Of a stretch of DNA of 64,000 nt, positions 17,434 through 25,463 are shown in pieces (the stretch's first letter is position 1; every line of letters starts with the position of its first letter). The stretch is from assembly GCF_013283665.1 (NCBI RefSeq), contig NZ_JABEKU010000002.1, positions 1,548,863-1,612,862 of the forward strand. The letters are read 5' to 3'. The DNA comes from Ensifer sesbaniae. GTDB lineage: Bacteria > Pseudomonadota > Alphaproteobacteria > Rhizobiales > Rhizobiaceae. The position numbers were made by a program, and so were the translations under genes. The notes below the pieces were generated by a model. It saw nothing but the letters and a program-made list of their open reading frames with translations, ran no database searches and was not told the DNA's origin.

Positions 17434-18219
17434 ATGACTGAATTCAAAGGAAAAATCGCACTCGTCACCGGCACGTCCGGTATCGGCCTCGCCTCGGCGA
17501 TCCGCCTTGCCTCGTCAGGTGCCATCGTGCTCGCGTGTGGCAATGACCTTGCCACCAACGAGAGGTTCGACAAGATCGCCAGCGAGCGCAATCTGCCGAT
17601 GTCGACGCGGCTGACGGATGTCTCGGTCGAGGCGGAGGTGGAGGCGGCCGTCCGTGAGGCAGTGCTGCGCCACGGCGGCCTTGATATCATCGTCAATGCC
17701 GCGGCCGTCCATCCCTATGGCACGGTAGTCGATACCAGCGCCGAGAGCTTTGCGCGCTGCCTCTCGGTCAATGTCGGTTCGATCTATCTGACCGGCCGCT
17801 TCGGCATTCCCGAAATGGTCAAGCGTGGCGGCGGCGCGATCGTCAACATTTCTTCGGTGCAGGGGCACGCCTGCCAGCAAAACGTTGCCGCCTATGTCGC
17901 CTCCAAGGGGGCGATCCACGCGCTGACGCGCGCCATGGCGCTCGATCACGCCGCGGCCAAGGTCCGGGTGAACTCGGTCAGCCCCGGGTCGGTGCGCACG
18001 CCTTTGCTTTCGCTTGCGGCCCGCACCTATGGCGGCGAGGGCGTCAGCGAGGCGGAAGCCTTTGCTCGCTTCGGTGCCGCGCACCCGATCGGCCGCATTG
18101 GCGAACCAGAGGAGGTGGCCGAACTGGTCGCCTACCTCGCCTCCGAGCGCGCCGCCTTCGTCACCGGCTCGGATTTCCGCATTGACGGCGGCCTCACCGC
18201 TGGCATCGGCGTCAAGTAA
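17434..18219 (+). CDS. SDR-family NAD(P)-dependent dehydrogenase
   Basis: A 261-residue classical short-chain dehydrogenase. It has the nucleotide motif TGTSGIGLAS near residue 12, the NAA motif (DIIVNAAAVHP), the catalytic serine (NISSVQGHA) and the YxxxK motif in YVASKGAIHALTRA, followed by the usual PG motif VSPGSVRTPLL. It is the first enzyme gene after the sugar importer and precedes a dehydratase, a lactonase and an aldose epimerase. In that setting it is a good candidate for oxidising the imported aldose to its lactone, or for oxidising a keto-deoxy acid. The start ATG 17434 is favoured over an upstream in-frame ATG at 17380. Confidence 0.85.
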   Translation: MTEFKGKIALVTGTSGIGLASAIRLASSGAIVLACGNDLATNERFDKIASERNLPMSTRLTDVSVEAEVEAAVREAVLRHGGLDIIVNAAAVHPYGTVVDTSAESFARCLSVNVGSIYLTGRFGIPEMVKRGGGAIVNISSVQGHACQQNVAAYVASKGAIHALTRAMALDHAAAKVRVNSVSPGSVRTPLLSLAARTYGGEGVSEAEAFARFGAAHPIGRIGEPEEVAELVAYLASERAAFVTGSDFRIDGGLTAGIGVK

Positions 18220-18238
18220 TCACACGAGGAATCGACAA

Positions 18239-19351
18239 ATGAAGATCGGCCTTGGGCTCTACCGGGAGCAACTCACTCCGGATAACTTTCAGTTTGCCTT
18301 GCAGGCAGGCGCGACCCATGTCGTCGCGCACCTGACCAACTATTTCGCGGGCAAGGATCCGAAGATCGACAGCGGTGATCAGGGCGGCTGGGGCGATTGC
18401 TCCAGCGATCGGCTCTGGACTTACGATGAGTTGTCGGCGCTGGTGAAGGACGTGCGCGCCGGCGGCCTGGAGGTGGCGGCGATCGAGAACTTTTCGCCGC
18501 GCTTCTGGCATGATGTGCTCCTGGACGGGCCTGAGCGCGCGCAGCAGATCGAGGGGCTGAAGCAGCTCATCCGCGACGCCGGCCGCGCCGGCATTCCCTG
18601 CATCGGCTACAATTTCTCGCTCGCCGGCGTCTATGGCTGGACCCGTGGCCCCTATGCCCGCGGTGGCGCCGAATCCGTCGGCTTTGGCGTCGAAAACAGC
18701 ATCGCGCCGAGCCCGGATGCGCCGATCCCGGACGGCATGGTGTGGAACATGCGGTACCGCCGCGGCATCCCCGGTGTCGCCCCGGTTTCCGTCAGCTCGG
18801 CGGAGCTTTGGGACCGCCTCAGCCACTTCCTGAAGGCGGTTGTACCGGTCGCCGAAGAGGCGGGCGTCGTACTTGGCGCTCACCCTGACGATCCGCCGGC
18901 GGAGGAACTGCGCGGCACGGCGCGGCTCGTCAACCGACCGGAGAAATACGATCGGCTGATGGCGATCGTCGACTCGCCCTCGAACGGCCTGGAACTCTGC
19001 CTCGGCTCGCTGCAGGAGATGCCGGGCGGCGATATCTACGACCATGTCCGCCGCTTTGCCCGCTCCGGCCGCATCGGCTACATCCATTTCCGCAACGTGC
19101 GCGGAAAGATGCCGCGCTATGTCGAGACCTTCGTCGATGAGGGCGATATCGACATGGCCGAGATCATCCGCATCCTGCGCGACGAGAACTACCGGGGCGT
19201 GATGATCCCCGACCACACGCCGGCCATGACCTGCGGTGCCTCCTGGCATGCGGGCAAGGCTTTTGCGCTCGGCTACATGAAGGCGCTGGTGCAGAACGCC
19301 GAAGCGCTCGGGCCATCGCGCTCGATCCCTGCAAGCATGGCGGCGGAATAG
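18239..19351 (+). CDS. UxuA-related sugar-acid dehydratase (mannonate dehydratase family)
   Basis: A 370-residue TIM-barrel protein related to UxuA but not orthologous to the copy at 11511-12710. It keeps the metal/substrate segments CIGYNFSLAGVYGWTRGP, LGAHPDDPPAEEL, ELCLGSLQEMPG and IHFRNVRGKMP, which align with the HPDDP and FRNV regions of mannonate dehydratase. The ATG at 18239 has the site ACGAGGA in front and follows the SDR stop by 19 bp. It should dehydrate an aldonate to a 2-keto-3-deoxy acid. Two different family members around one regulator suggest two substrates or two epimers. Confidence 0.78.
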   Translation: MKIGLGLYREQLTPDNFQFALQAGATHVVAHLTNYFAGKDPKIDSGDQGGWGDCSSDRLWTYDELSALVKDVRAGGLEVAAIENFSPRFWHDVLLDGPERAQQIEGLKQLIRDAGRAGIPCIGYNFSLAGVYGWTRGPYARGGAESVGFGVENSIAPSPDAPIPDGMVWNMRYRRGIPGVAPVSVSSAELWDRLSHFLKAVVPVAEEAGVVLGAHPDDPPAEELRGTARLVNRPEKYDRLMAIVDSPSNGLELCLGSLQEMPGGDIYDHVRRFARSGRIGYIHFRNVRGKMPRYVETFVDEGDIDMAEIIRILRDENYRGVMIPDHTPAMTCGASWHAGKAFALGYMKALVQNAEALGPSRSIPASMAAE

Positions 19352-19360
19352 GAGGCAGCG

Positions 19361-20260
19361 ATGGCACCCGAGCTTATCTGTGTCGCGCCCGTCGGCGACC
19401 GCTGCGGTGAGGGCGCCGTCTGGTCCGCGGACGAGGCGGCTGTCTACTGGACGGACATCAACCGGTTCCTCGTGCATCGCTACGACGAGGCAACTCAAGC
19501 GGTCAGAACCTGGTTGTTCGACGAACCGGTGGTGGCGATCTCGCTGACAAATGAAGCCGGCCGCCTGCTCGTTGCTCTCGGTTCGAAACTCCTCTGGTGG
19601 TGGCCGGAGACCGATCGGCGCGAAGATCACGGCTTCCGCCTACCCGGCGCGCCGCGGGTACGGCTCAATGATGGCCGCACCGATCCCGCCGGAAACTTCT
19701 GGGTCGGTTCGATGAAGAACAATGTCCTGCCCGATGGCGAGCTCGGCGAAGCGGGCCCGGGCGAGGGCATTCTCTTTCGCATCGCGCCTGACGGGACTGT
19801 CACCGAATGGCGCCAGGGGCTCGGCATCTCCAACACGCTCTGCTGGAGCCCGGACCAGCGCACCTTCTACTTCGCCGACACGCTGGCAAACGAGATCTAT
19901 GCCTTCGACTATGACGCGGCCGAGGGGGCGATTTCAGGCGAACGGCATTTCTTCACCGGATTCGATCGCGGCTCGCCCGATGGCTCGACGATCGACAGCG
20001 AAGGCTTTCTCTGGAACTGCCGTTTCGGCGGAAGCTGCATTGCCCGGATCGCACCCGATGGCCGTCTTGCCGAAGTAATCGACGTGCCGGTGACCAACAT
20101 CACCACCTGCACCTTCGGTGGTGCCGATCTGAAGACGCTCTATATCACCACCGCCAGCATTCTTTCCGGCCCCGGTGAACGCCTCGCCGGCAGCCTTTAT
20201 GCCATGCGCGTCGAAGTTCCCGGCCTTCCGGAAAACCGGTTTGGAGTGGCAACCAGGTGA
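19361..20260 (+). CDS. SMP-30/gluconolactonase-family sugar lactonase
   Basis: A 299-residue six-bladed beta-propeller of the SMP-30/LRE family. Metal-site strands are recognisable: GEGAVWSADEAAVYWTDI at the N-terminus (Glu ligand), RLNDGRTDPAGNFWVGSM (Asn and Asp), ISNTLCWSPDQRTFYFAD (Asn) and GSPDGSTIDSEGFLWNC (Asp). These enzymes hydrolyse aldonolactones to aldonates in the cytoplasm, the step that should follow aldose oxidation. It begins nine bases after the UxuA-like stop with an AGGAGG site and its stop overlaps the next start (GTGA at 20257), so it is within one operon. Confidence 0.9.
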   Translation: MAPELICVAPVGDRCGEGAVWSADEAAVYWTDINRFLVHRYDEATQAVRTWLFDEPVVAISLTNEAGRLLVALGSKLLWWWPETDRREDHGFRLPGAPRVRLNDGRTDPAGNFWVGSMKNNVLPDGELGEAGPGEGILFRIAPDGTVTEWRQGLGISNTLCWSPDQRTFYFADTLANEIYAFDYDAAEGAISGERHFFTGFDRGSPDGSTIDSEGFLWNCRFGGSCIARIAPDGRLAEVIDVPVTNITTCTFGGADLKTLYITTASILSGPGERLAGSLYAMRVEVPGLPENRFGVATR

Positions 20261-21330
20261 GTGCGGTGACGACACGACGCGCGCTTGCCTGGGCGCATGG
20301 CTGCCTTTCGGTGCAGTCGCTCGGCGGCATGCTCGGCCCCGTGCTGTTTTTGCTGCCGGACGGGCGGCACGTCAGTCCCTTGCATGTGGCACCTTGGGGT
20401 AGTGATCCCGAGCGCGACACGCTGCCCGAAATCCTGCAAGAATTGCGCGGCGAATGGCCCTGCGTCCCCTTCGGCAGCGACGCCGACCGGGCGCTTCCCG
20501 CAGGCTGGTCTGCGACAGGAGAAAGTTTCGATGGCGCCGGCGTGCCCCATGGCCATAGCGCCAATGCTCATTGGGATTGGAGCGCTTGCGACGACCGTCA
20601 GATCACCATGGAATGCCGGTATCCGGAGGACCATCCGATCGGCCTTTTGCGGCGGAGGATTATGCCGGATCCAAGCGCGGCCGCCATCGACATCACCCTG
20701 GAAATCGAGGCGCGGCGGCCATGCCGGCTGCCGATCGGCCTGCATCCGACGTTCCGGCTGCCGAGCCGCCCGGGTTCGGTCACTATCGAACCCGGTGCCT
20801 ATGATCGCGTCTTGAGTTTTCCCGGCGACGTCGAACCGGGCGCGGCCTTGTTCTCGCTCGATCGGCAATGGCCATCGCTTGGCAAAGTCGAGACCCGTAG
20901 CGGTGCGACAATCGACGCCTCGCAGGTGCCGCTCACCGAAGAAACCGAGGATCTGCTGCAGCTCTGCGGTGTCGACGGCAGCCTGGCGCTCCACTATCGC
21001 GACGAGGGGTTTCGCGCGCGGCTCACCTGGCAGAAGGATCACTTTCCGAGCCTGCTACTCTGGTTCAGCAATCGCGGCCGCAAGGCCTATCCCTGGAACG
21101 GGCGGCACGTGGCGCTCGGCCTCGAGCCCATCGCCTCTGCTTTCGATCTCGGACCGGCGGTCTGCACGGCGGCTAACCCGCTGGCATTATCGGGCGTTGC
21201 CACGGCGATTGCGTTCGAGCCGGGTCAGATCTTCATCACCCACTACCGACTTTCCGTCGAAGTCGCTCCTATCAGCAATCCTGCCGGGCACGCGGCCACA
21301 ACAAGCCTAGCTGCAGTTCGGCAAGTTTAG
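20257..21330 (+). CDS. Aldose 1-epimerase-like protein
   Basis: A 357-residue galactose-mutarotase-fold protein. The central region GLHPTFRLPSRPGSV and late strands (LLLWFSNRGRKAYPWN, ALGLEPIASAFD) fit aldose-1-epimerase-like enzymes, which interconvert alpha and beta sugar anomers. The GTG start overlaps the lactonase stop by four bases. In this operon it would supply the anomer accepted by the dehydrogenase. The canonical catalytic His/Glu pair is not obvious to me beyond GLHPTF and GLEPI, so a neighbouring family in the same fold is possible. Confidence 0.75.
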   Translation: MSAVTTRRALAWAHGCLSVQSLGGMLGPVLFLLPDGRHVSPLHVAPWGSDPERDTLPEILQELRGEWPCVPFGSDADRALPAGWSATGESFDGAGVPHGHSANAHWDWSACDDRQITMECRYPEDHPIGLLRRRIMPDPSAAAIDITLEIEARRPCRLPIGLHPTFRLPSRPGSVTIEPGAYDRVLSFPGDVEPGAALFSLDRQWPSLGKVETRSGATIDASQVPLTEETEDLLQLCGVDGSLALHYRDEGFRARLTWQKDHFPSLLLWFSNRGRKAYPWNGRHVALGLEPIASAFDLGPAVCTAANPLALSGVATAIAFEPGQIFITHYRLSVEVAPISNPAGHAATTSLAAVRQV

Positions 21331-21339
21331 TCGCATCAC

Positions 21340-21375
21340 TGCTGGCCGACTAATGCCTAGCTGGTCAGCATTTTT
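21340..21375 (+). terminator. Hairpin followed by T-run after the epimerase gene
   Basis: TGCTGGCC (21340-21347) pairs with GGTCAGCA (21363-21370, one G-T pair), followed at once by TTTTT. It is the best rho-independent terminator in the plus-strand sugar-acid set and lies between the epimerase (stop 21330) and the kinase (start 21390). It may partly separate the two halves. Confidence 0.6.
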
Positions 21376-21389
21376 CATTGGGGCAAGTC

Positions 21390-22421
21390 ATGTCTAGTCT
21401 TGCATGCATTCTCGGGGCCGGAAATGTGGATCCCGCCATTCTTGAATTCCTTCACAGGTCCGGGCAGGTCCAGGATAAGCAGGCGTGGGCGATTGAGCCG
21501 CTGACCGGCGGCGTCGCATCGGACATTTGGAAGGTCACGACGAATGAAACGAGTTTCGTCGTCAAGAAGGCGCTGGCGAGCCTGCGCGTAGCCCAGGACT
21601 GGAAAGCGCCGGTGACGCGAAACGCCAGCGAGGTCGAATGGATGCTCGAGGCCGCAAAGGTCGCTCCGAATGCCGTTCCGCGCATTCTTGCACATGATCC
21701 GTCGCTCGGTGCATTCGCCATGACCTACTTCAATCCTTCCGAAAATCCCGTCTGGAAGGAGGAACTGCGTAATGGGCGCGTCGATGTGACGTTCGCGCGT
21801 CGTCTGGGGGGCGTTGTTGCGGCGATCCATGCGGCGACCGCGCACTCGCAAGATATCGGCCGCCGGTTCGCCAATGACGAGGTCTTTCACTCGATCCGCC
21901 TTGAGCCCTATCTTGAAGCGACGGCGCAGGTGCATCCTGATCTTGCTGCACCGCTTCTTGCACTGTCGCGGGACGTGATGAACACGAAGACCGCACTTGT
22001 TCACGGGGACGTCAGCCCAAAGAACATTCTGATTGGCCAGGATGGTCCGATCATCCTCGATGCAGAATGTGCTTGGTATGGCGATCCATGCTTCGATCTT
22101 GCCTTCTGTCTCAATCACCTGCTGCTGAAGTGTATCTGGCGACGGCAGGATGCGGCGGAGCTTCTGCACAGTTTCGAGGCTCTCGTGAAATCATATCTCA
22201 CGGGAGTGACCTGGGAGCCGGCAATTGCGCTTGAGGCCCGGGCTGCGAGGCTCTTGCCGGCTCTTCTTCTGGCGCGCGTCGACGGAAAGTCGCCGGTCGA
22301 ATACATCACAACAAGCACAGACAAGGACTTCGTCCGCCAATTTGCCCGTAACCTGATCCAGTCACCCCCAGCCACCCTGGCCGATGTAACGCGAGCCTGG
22401 GCCGAGGAACTCTGCAAATGA
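21390..22421 (+). CDS. APH-fold small-molecule kinase
   Basis: A 343-residue protein of the aminoglycoside/choline phosphotransferase fold. It shows the Brenner motif HGDVSPKNIL (H205-L214) and the metal aspartate in ILDAECAWYGDPCFDLAF (D224), plus the ATP-lysine strand TNETSFVVKKAL. Nothing suggests antibiotic resistance: its stop overlaps the start of an enolase paralogue (22418), followed by an FAH-family hydrolase and an SDR. It therefore more likely phosphorylates a hydroxyl on a metabolite that the enolase then dehydrates, such as a glycerate or a longer sugar acid. The ATG at 21390 follows GGGGCAAG. The substrate is unknown. Confidence 0.75.
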   Translation: MSSLACILGAGNVDPAILEFLHRSGQVQDKQAWAIEPLTGGVASDIWKVTTNETSFVVKKALASLRVAQDWKAPVTRNASEVEWMLEAAKVAPNAVPRILAHDPSLGAFAMTYFNPSENPVWKEELRNGRVDVTFARRLGGVVAAIHAATAHSQDIGRRFANDEVFHSIRLEPYLEATAQVHPDLAAPLLALSRDVMNTKTALVHGDVSPKNILIGQDGPIILDAECAWYGDPCFDLAFCLNHLLLKCIWRRQDAAELLHSFEALVKSYLTGVTWEPAIALEARAARLLPALLLARVDGKSPVEYITTSTDKDFVRQFARNLIQSPPATLADVTRAWAEELCK

Positions 22422-23737
22422 ACGACACGCAAATCGCCGGGATCAAGGGCCGGCGCGTTTGGGACTCGCGGGGAAACCCGACCGTCGAGGCCGAAATTAC
22501 GCTTGCCAGCGGAGCGCAAGGCCGCGCGATCGCACCGGCCGGCGCTTCGAGAGGAACCCGCGAAGCAACTGACTTGCGTGATGGCGGCAGCAGCTTGTGC
22601 GGGAAGGGCGTTGCAAAGGCCGTGGCAAATATCGACGGGCCGATTGCGAGGGCGCTGATCGGAAGGGACGTCTTCGATCAATCGGGAGCAGACGCTGCCC
22701 TCTGCGCGCTCGACCCGTCGCCGTCAAAGGCGGTTCTCGGCGGCAACGCCACAGTCGCCGTGTCACTTGCGGTATTGCACGCCGCTGCTGCGGCCGCCCG
22801 TGAGCCGTTATGGCGCCGTGTTGCCAGCGCATATGGCCGGCAGCCGTCCATCCCTCTGCCCGAGATCCAGATATTCGGTGGAGGGGCTCACGCAGGCAGG
22901 CGCGTGGACGTGCAGGACTTCATGATCATGGTTCCGGGCGCCTCGAGTTTCGAAGAGGTCATGGAGATCACCAATGCCGTTTACTTCGCCGCCGGCGATC
23001 TTATGGCGAGCAGAGGCCGGCTTGCGGGGGTGGCGGACGAGGGCGGATGGTGGCCCGCTTTCGATAGCAACGAAGAGGCGCTCGAGACGTTATGCGACGC
23101 TATCGTGAAAGCGGGCGAGACACCGGGCGACCGGGTCGTCATCTCGCTTGACGTTGCTGCCTCGGAGTTCGGACGAGGTGGCCGCTACAAATTGGCGCTG
23201 GAAAATCGCGAACTGGATTCGGGCGAGATGATCGACCAGCTGGGCCGATGGCTCGATACCTACCCGATCGCGTCGATCGAAGACCCTCTGGCCGAGGACG
23301 ATATCGAAGGCATGGCCGCATTTACGACCCGTTTCGGGGGGCGTGTCCAAATAATCGGCGACGACTATCTCGTGACAAACGCGGCTCTCGTCCGCGATGC
23401 AGCCAGCAATGGCGCCTGTAATGCCGTACTGATCAAGGTCAATCAGGTAGGAACAGTCACGGAAGCCGTGGAAACCTATCTCACCGCCGAAAGGGCCGGT
23501 TGGCGATCGGTCGTGTCGGCACGCTCGGGAGAAACGGAGGACATATCCATCAGTCATCTCGCCATAGGGCTCGGCGCCGGCCAGCTGAAGGTTGGTTCAT
23601 TCACGCGCTCGGAGCGGATGGCCAAGTGGAATGAGTGCATTCGAATCCAGGAGCAGCTCGGTGCCAGCGCGTTCGTGGCCGGCGCTCCGCTGCACAACAC
23701 CTGGTGGTCTAAAAAGAACAATAGGACAACAGTATGA
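22418..23737 (+). CDS. Divergent enolase paralogue
   Basis: A 439-residue protein that aligns along its length with enolase (2-phosphoglycerate to PEP). Conserved positions are the metal ligands D245 (ISLDVAASEF), E288 (SIEDPLAEDD) and D315/D316 (IIGDDYLV), the catalytic bases E208 (VADEGGW) and K340 (LIKVNQVGT), K391 (QLKVGSF), and R369-S370. It departs where housekeeping enolases are nearly invariant: the mobile loop reads PAGASRG instead of PSGASTG, the QEFMI glutamate is D167 (QDFMI), and the SHRSGE histidine is A368 (SARSGE). Start ATG overlaps the kinase stop. It is probably an active relative with a shifted substrate, not the glycolytic enzyme. Confidence 0.85.
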   Translation: MNDTQIAGIKGRRVWDSRGNPTVEAEITLASGAQGRAIAPAGASRGTREATDLRDGGSSLCGKGVAKAVANIDGPIARALIGRDVFDQSGADAALCALDPSPSKAVLGGNATVAVSLAVLHAAAAAAREPLWRRVASAYGRQPSIPLPEIQIFGGGAHAGRRVDVQDFMIMVPGASSFEEVMEITNAVYFAAGDLMASRGRLAGVADEGGWWPAFDSNEEALETLCDAIVKAGETPGDRVVISLDVAASEFGRGGRYKLALENRELDSGEMIDQLGRWLDTYPIASIEDPLAEDDIEGMAAFTTRFGGRVQIIGDDYLVTNAALVRDAASNGACNAVLIKVNQVGTVTEAVETYLTAERAGWRSVVSARSGETEDISISHLAIGLGAGQLKVGSFTRSERMAKWNECIRIQEQLGASAFVAGAPLHNTWWSKKNNRTTV

Positions 23738-24576
23738 AATTGGTCCGGATAGGCGACATCGGTCGCGAAAAACCGTGCATGCTCGACGAGAACGGCAAAG
23801 CATGGGACGTATCCTCGTTGATCGGGGACGTCACGCCCGAAACGATTGGAACTGTAAGCGCGCAGCTGGCAGACGCCGATTTCGACGCACTTCCCGAGGT
23901 TGCGGTCTTGTCGACGCGTATCGGCGCCCCCATCAAGCAACCGCGCAACATTTGGTGCATCGGCCTCAACTATTCGGACCATGCTGCTGAAGCCGGGCTG
24001 CCGGTGCCTGCTGAACCAATCCTCTTCAACAAGGCGGCCGGCACCTATTGCGGTCCGAACGATCCAATCCTCTATTCGAGGACGATGGCCAAGCTCGACT
24101 GGGAGGTCGAGCTCGGCATCGTCATCGGCAAGCGGGCGTTGAATGTTTCGCGTAGCGAGGCGATGGACCATGTCTTCGGCTACACGGTTGTCAACGATGT
24201 CTCGGAACGCGCCTGGCAGATGGAGCGCGGCGGCCAATGGGTGAAGGGCAAGAGCTTCCCAAACTTCTGCCCGACGGGTCCGTGGCTCGTCACCCGTGAC
24301 GAGGTGCCGGATCCGCAGGCGCTTTCGATGTGGCTCGACGTCAACGGCGAACGCATGCAGGCGGGCACGACCGCGCGCATGATCTTCGATGTCGCGACCA
24401 TCGTCTCCTACATGAGCGAGTTCTGCGTGCTTGAGCCCGGCGATCTCATCTGCACCGGCACACCGCCAGGCGTCGGCATGGGCAAGAAGCCGCCGCGCTA
24501 TCTGAAACCCGGCGACGTGGTGGAACTCGGCATCGACCGGCTCGGCCGCCAGCGCCAGATCGTTCAGTCACTCTAG
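23734..24576 (+). CDS. Fumarylacetoacetate hydrolase-family enzyme (diketo-acid hydrolase-like)
   Basis: A 280-residue FAH-family protein with metal ligands in LDWEVELGIVIG (E124, E126) and VVNDVSERAWQ (D155), the family strand IGLNYSDHAAEAGLPVPAEP and the terminal LICTGTPPGVGMG loop. The FAH group includes 2,4-diketo-3-deoxy-L-fuconate hydrolase, which splits a diketo acid into pyruvate plus a hydroxy acid. The close partnering with an SDR resembling 2-keto-3-deoxy-L-fuconate dehydrogenase (24598-25347) favours that reaction type. ATGA overlap with the enolase stop shows coupling. Other FAH activities (hydratase, decarboxylase, ureidoglycolate lyase) remain possible. Confidence 0.85.
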   Translation: MKLVRIGDIGREKPCMLDENGKAWDVSSLIGDVTPETIGTVSAQLADADFDALPEVAVLSTRIGAPIKQPRNIWCIGLNYSDHAAEAGLPVPAEPILFNKAAGTYCGPNDPILYSRTMAKLDWEVELGIVIGKRALNVSRSEAMDHVFGYTVVNDVSERAWQMERGGQWVKGKSFPNFCPTGPWLVTRDEVPDPQALSMWLDVNGERMQAGTTARMIFDVATIVSYMSEFCVLEPGDLICTGTPPGVGMGKKPPRYLKPGDVVELGIDRLGRQRQIVQSL

Positions 24577-24597
24577 GCTTACAAAAGGGGTCTCGCC

Positions 24598-25347
24598 ATG
24601 AATGGAAAGACGGAACGTTTGGCCGGACGCGTGGCCGTGGTCACGGCGGCCGGCCAGGGCATCGGCCGTGCCGTCGCCGAGCGGCTGATATCGGAGGGCG
24701 CCGAGGTTCACGCCAGCGACATCAATGCCGACCTGCTCGCCACCCTTGACGGCGCCGCGACGACGCGGCTCGATGCGACCGATCACGCGGCGGTCGCCGC
24801 CTATTTCGAGGCCTTCGCACGGATCGATATCCTGGTGCATGCCGTCGGTTACGTGCATCAGGGCACGATCGAGGAATGCTCGGCTGCCGACTGGCGCCGC
24901 TCGGTAAACATCACCCTCGACAGCGCCTATAACGTCATCGCCGGCGCGGTCCCGAAGATGAAGGCTGATGGCGGCAGCATCATCACCATCGGATCGGTCG
25001 CCTCCTCGATCAAGGGCTTTCCGCGGCGCGCCGCTTACGGCGCCGCCAAGGGCGGCGTCATCGGGCTGACCAAGGCAGTCGCCGCCGACTACGTGTCCCT
25101 GGGCATTCGCTGTAACTCGGTCTGCCCCGGAACGGTCGCATCGCCCTCGCTGGAGGAACGCATCGGCGAACTTGGCGAGAAACTCGGAAGCCGGGACGAG
25201 GCTTACCGGTCCTTCATCAGCCGACAGCCGGCCGGGCGTTTCGGCACGGTGGAGGAGGTCGCTGCCGTCTGCGCCTTTCTCGCCTCCGACGAGGCTGCCT
25301 TCATCACCGGCCAGGCGATCAACATCGACGGCGGCATCACGATCTGA
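24598..25347 (+). CDS. SDR dehydrogenase, 2-keto-3-deoxy-L-fuconate dehydrogenase-like
   Basis: A 249-residue classical SDR. Motifs are TAAGQGIGRAVAE (cofactor), the catalytic serine in TIGSVASSIKG, YGAAKGGVIGLTKA (Tyr/Lys) and the C-terminal RFGTVEEVAAVCAFLASDEA. The AAGQGIG form and the late SRQPAGRFGT stretch recall 2-keto-3-deoxy-L-fuconate dehydrogenase and its relatives, which make the 2,4-diketo acid cut by an FAH hydrolase. It starts 21 bp after the FAH gene and ends the plus-strand set; a perfect hairpin follows. The exact sugar acid is inferred only from neighbours. Confidence 0.82.
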   Translation: MNGKTERLAGRVAVVTAAGQGIGRAVAERLISEGAEVHASDINADLLATLDGAATTRLDATDHAAVAAYFEAFARIDILVHAVGYVHQGTIEECSAADWRRSVNITLDSAYNVIAGAVPKMKADGGSIITIGSVASSIKGFPRRAAYGAAKGGVIGLTKAVAADYVSLGIRCNSVCPGTVASPSLEERIGELGEKLGSRDEAYRSFISRQPAGRFGTVEEVAAVCAFLASDEAAFITGQAINIDGGITI

Positions 25348-25379
25348 CGCGATACTGTCGCTCAATGCGTCAAACGCAA

Positions 25380-25408
25380 GACACCTCCGGATGCGCTCCG
25401 GAGGTGTC
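25380..25408. terminator. Perfect 12-bp hairpin between convergent genes
   Basis: GACACCTCCGGA (25380-25391) pairs perfectly with TCCGGAGGTGTC (25397-25408) across five bases, followed by TGTTTGTC. It ends the plus-strand sugar-acid set and, on the other strand, lies beyond the leuB stop at 25464. Confidence 0.75.
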
Positions 25409-25463
25409 TGTTTGTCGGGTGGCGCGTCGGGCCGACGCCACGCCCTGCGGCATCGTCCGCTGA

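Noticed and set aside
21390-22421. Possible antibiotic-resistance gene (aminoglycoside phosphotransferase)
   Set aside because: It has the APH fold but is translationally coupled to an enolase paralogue and catabolic genes, so a metabolic kinase is far more likely.
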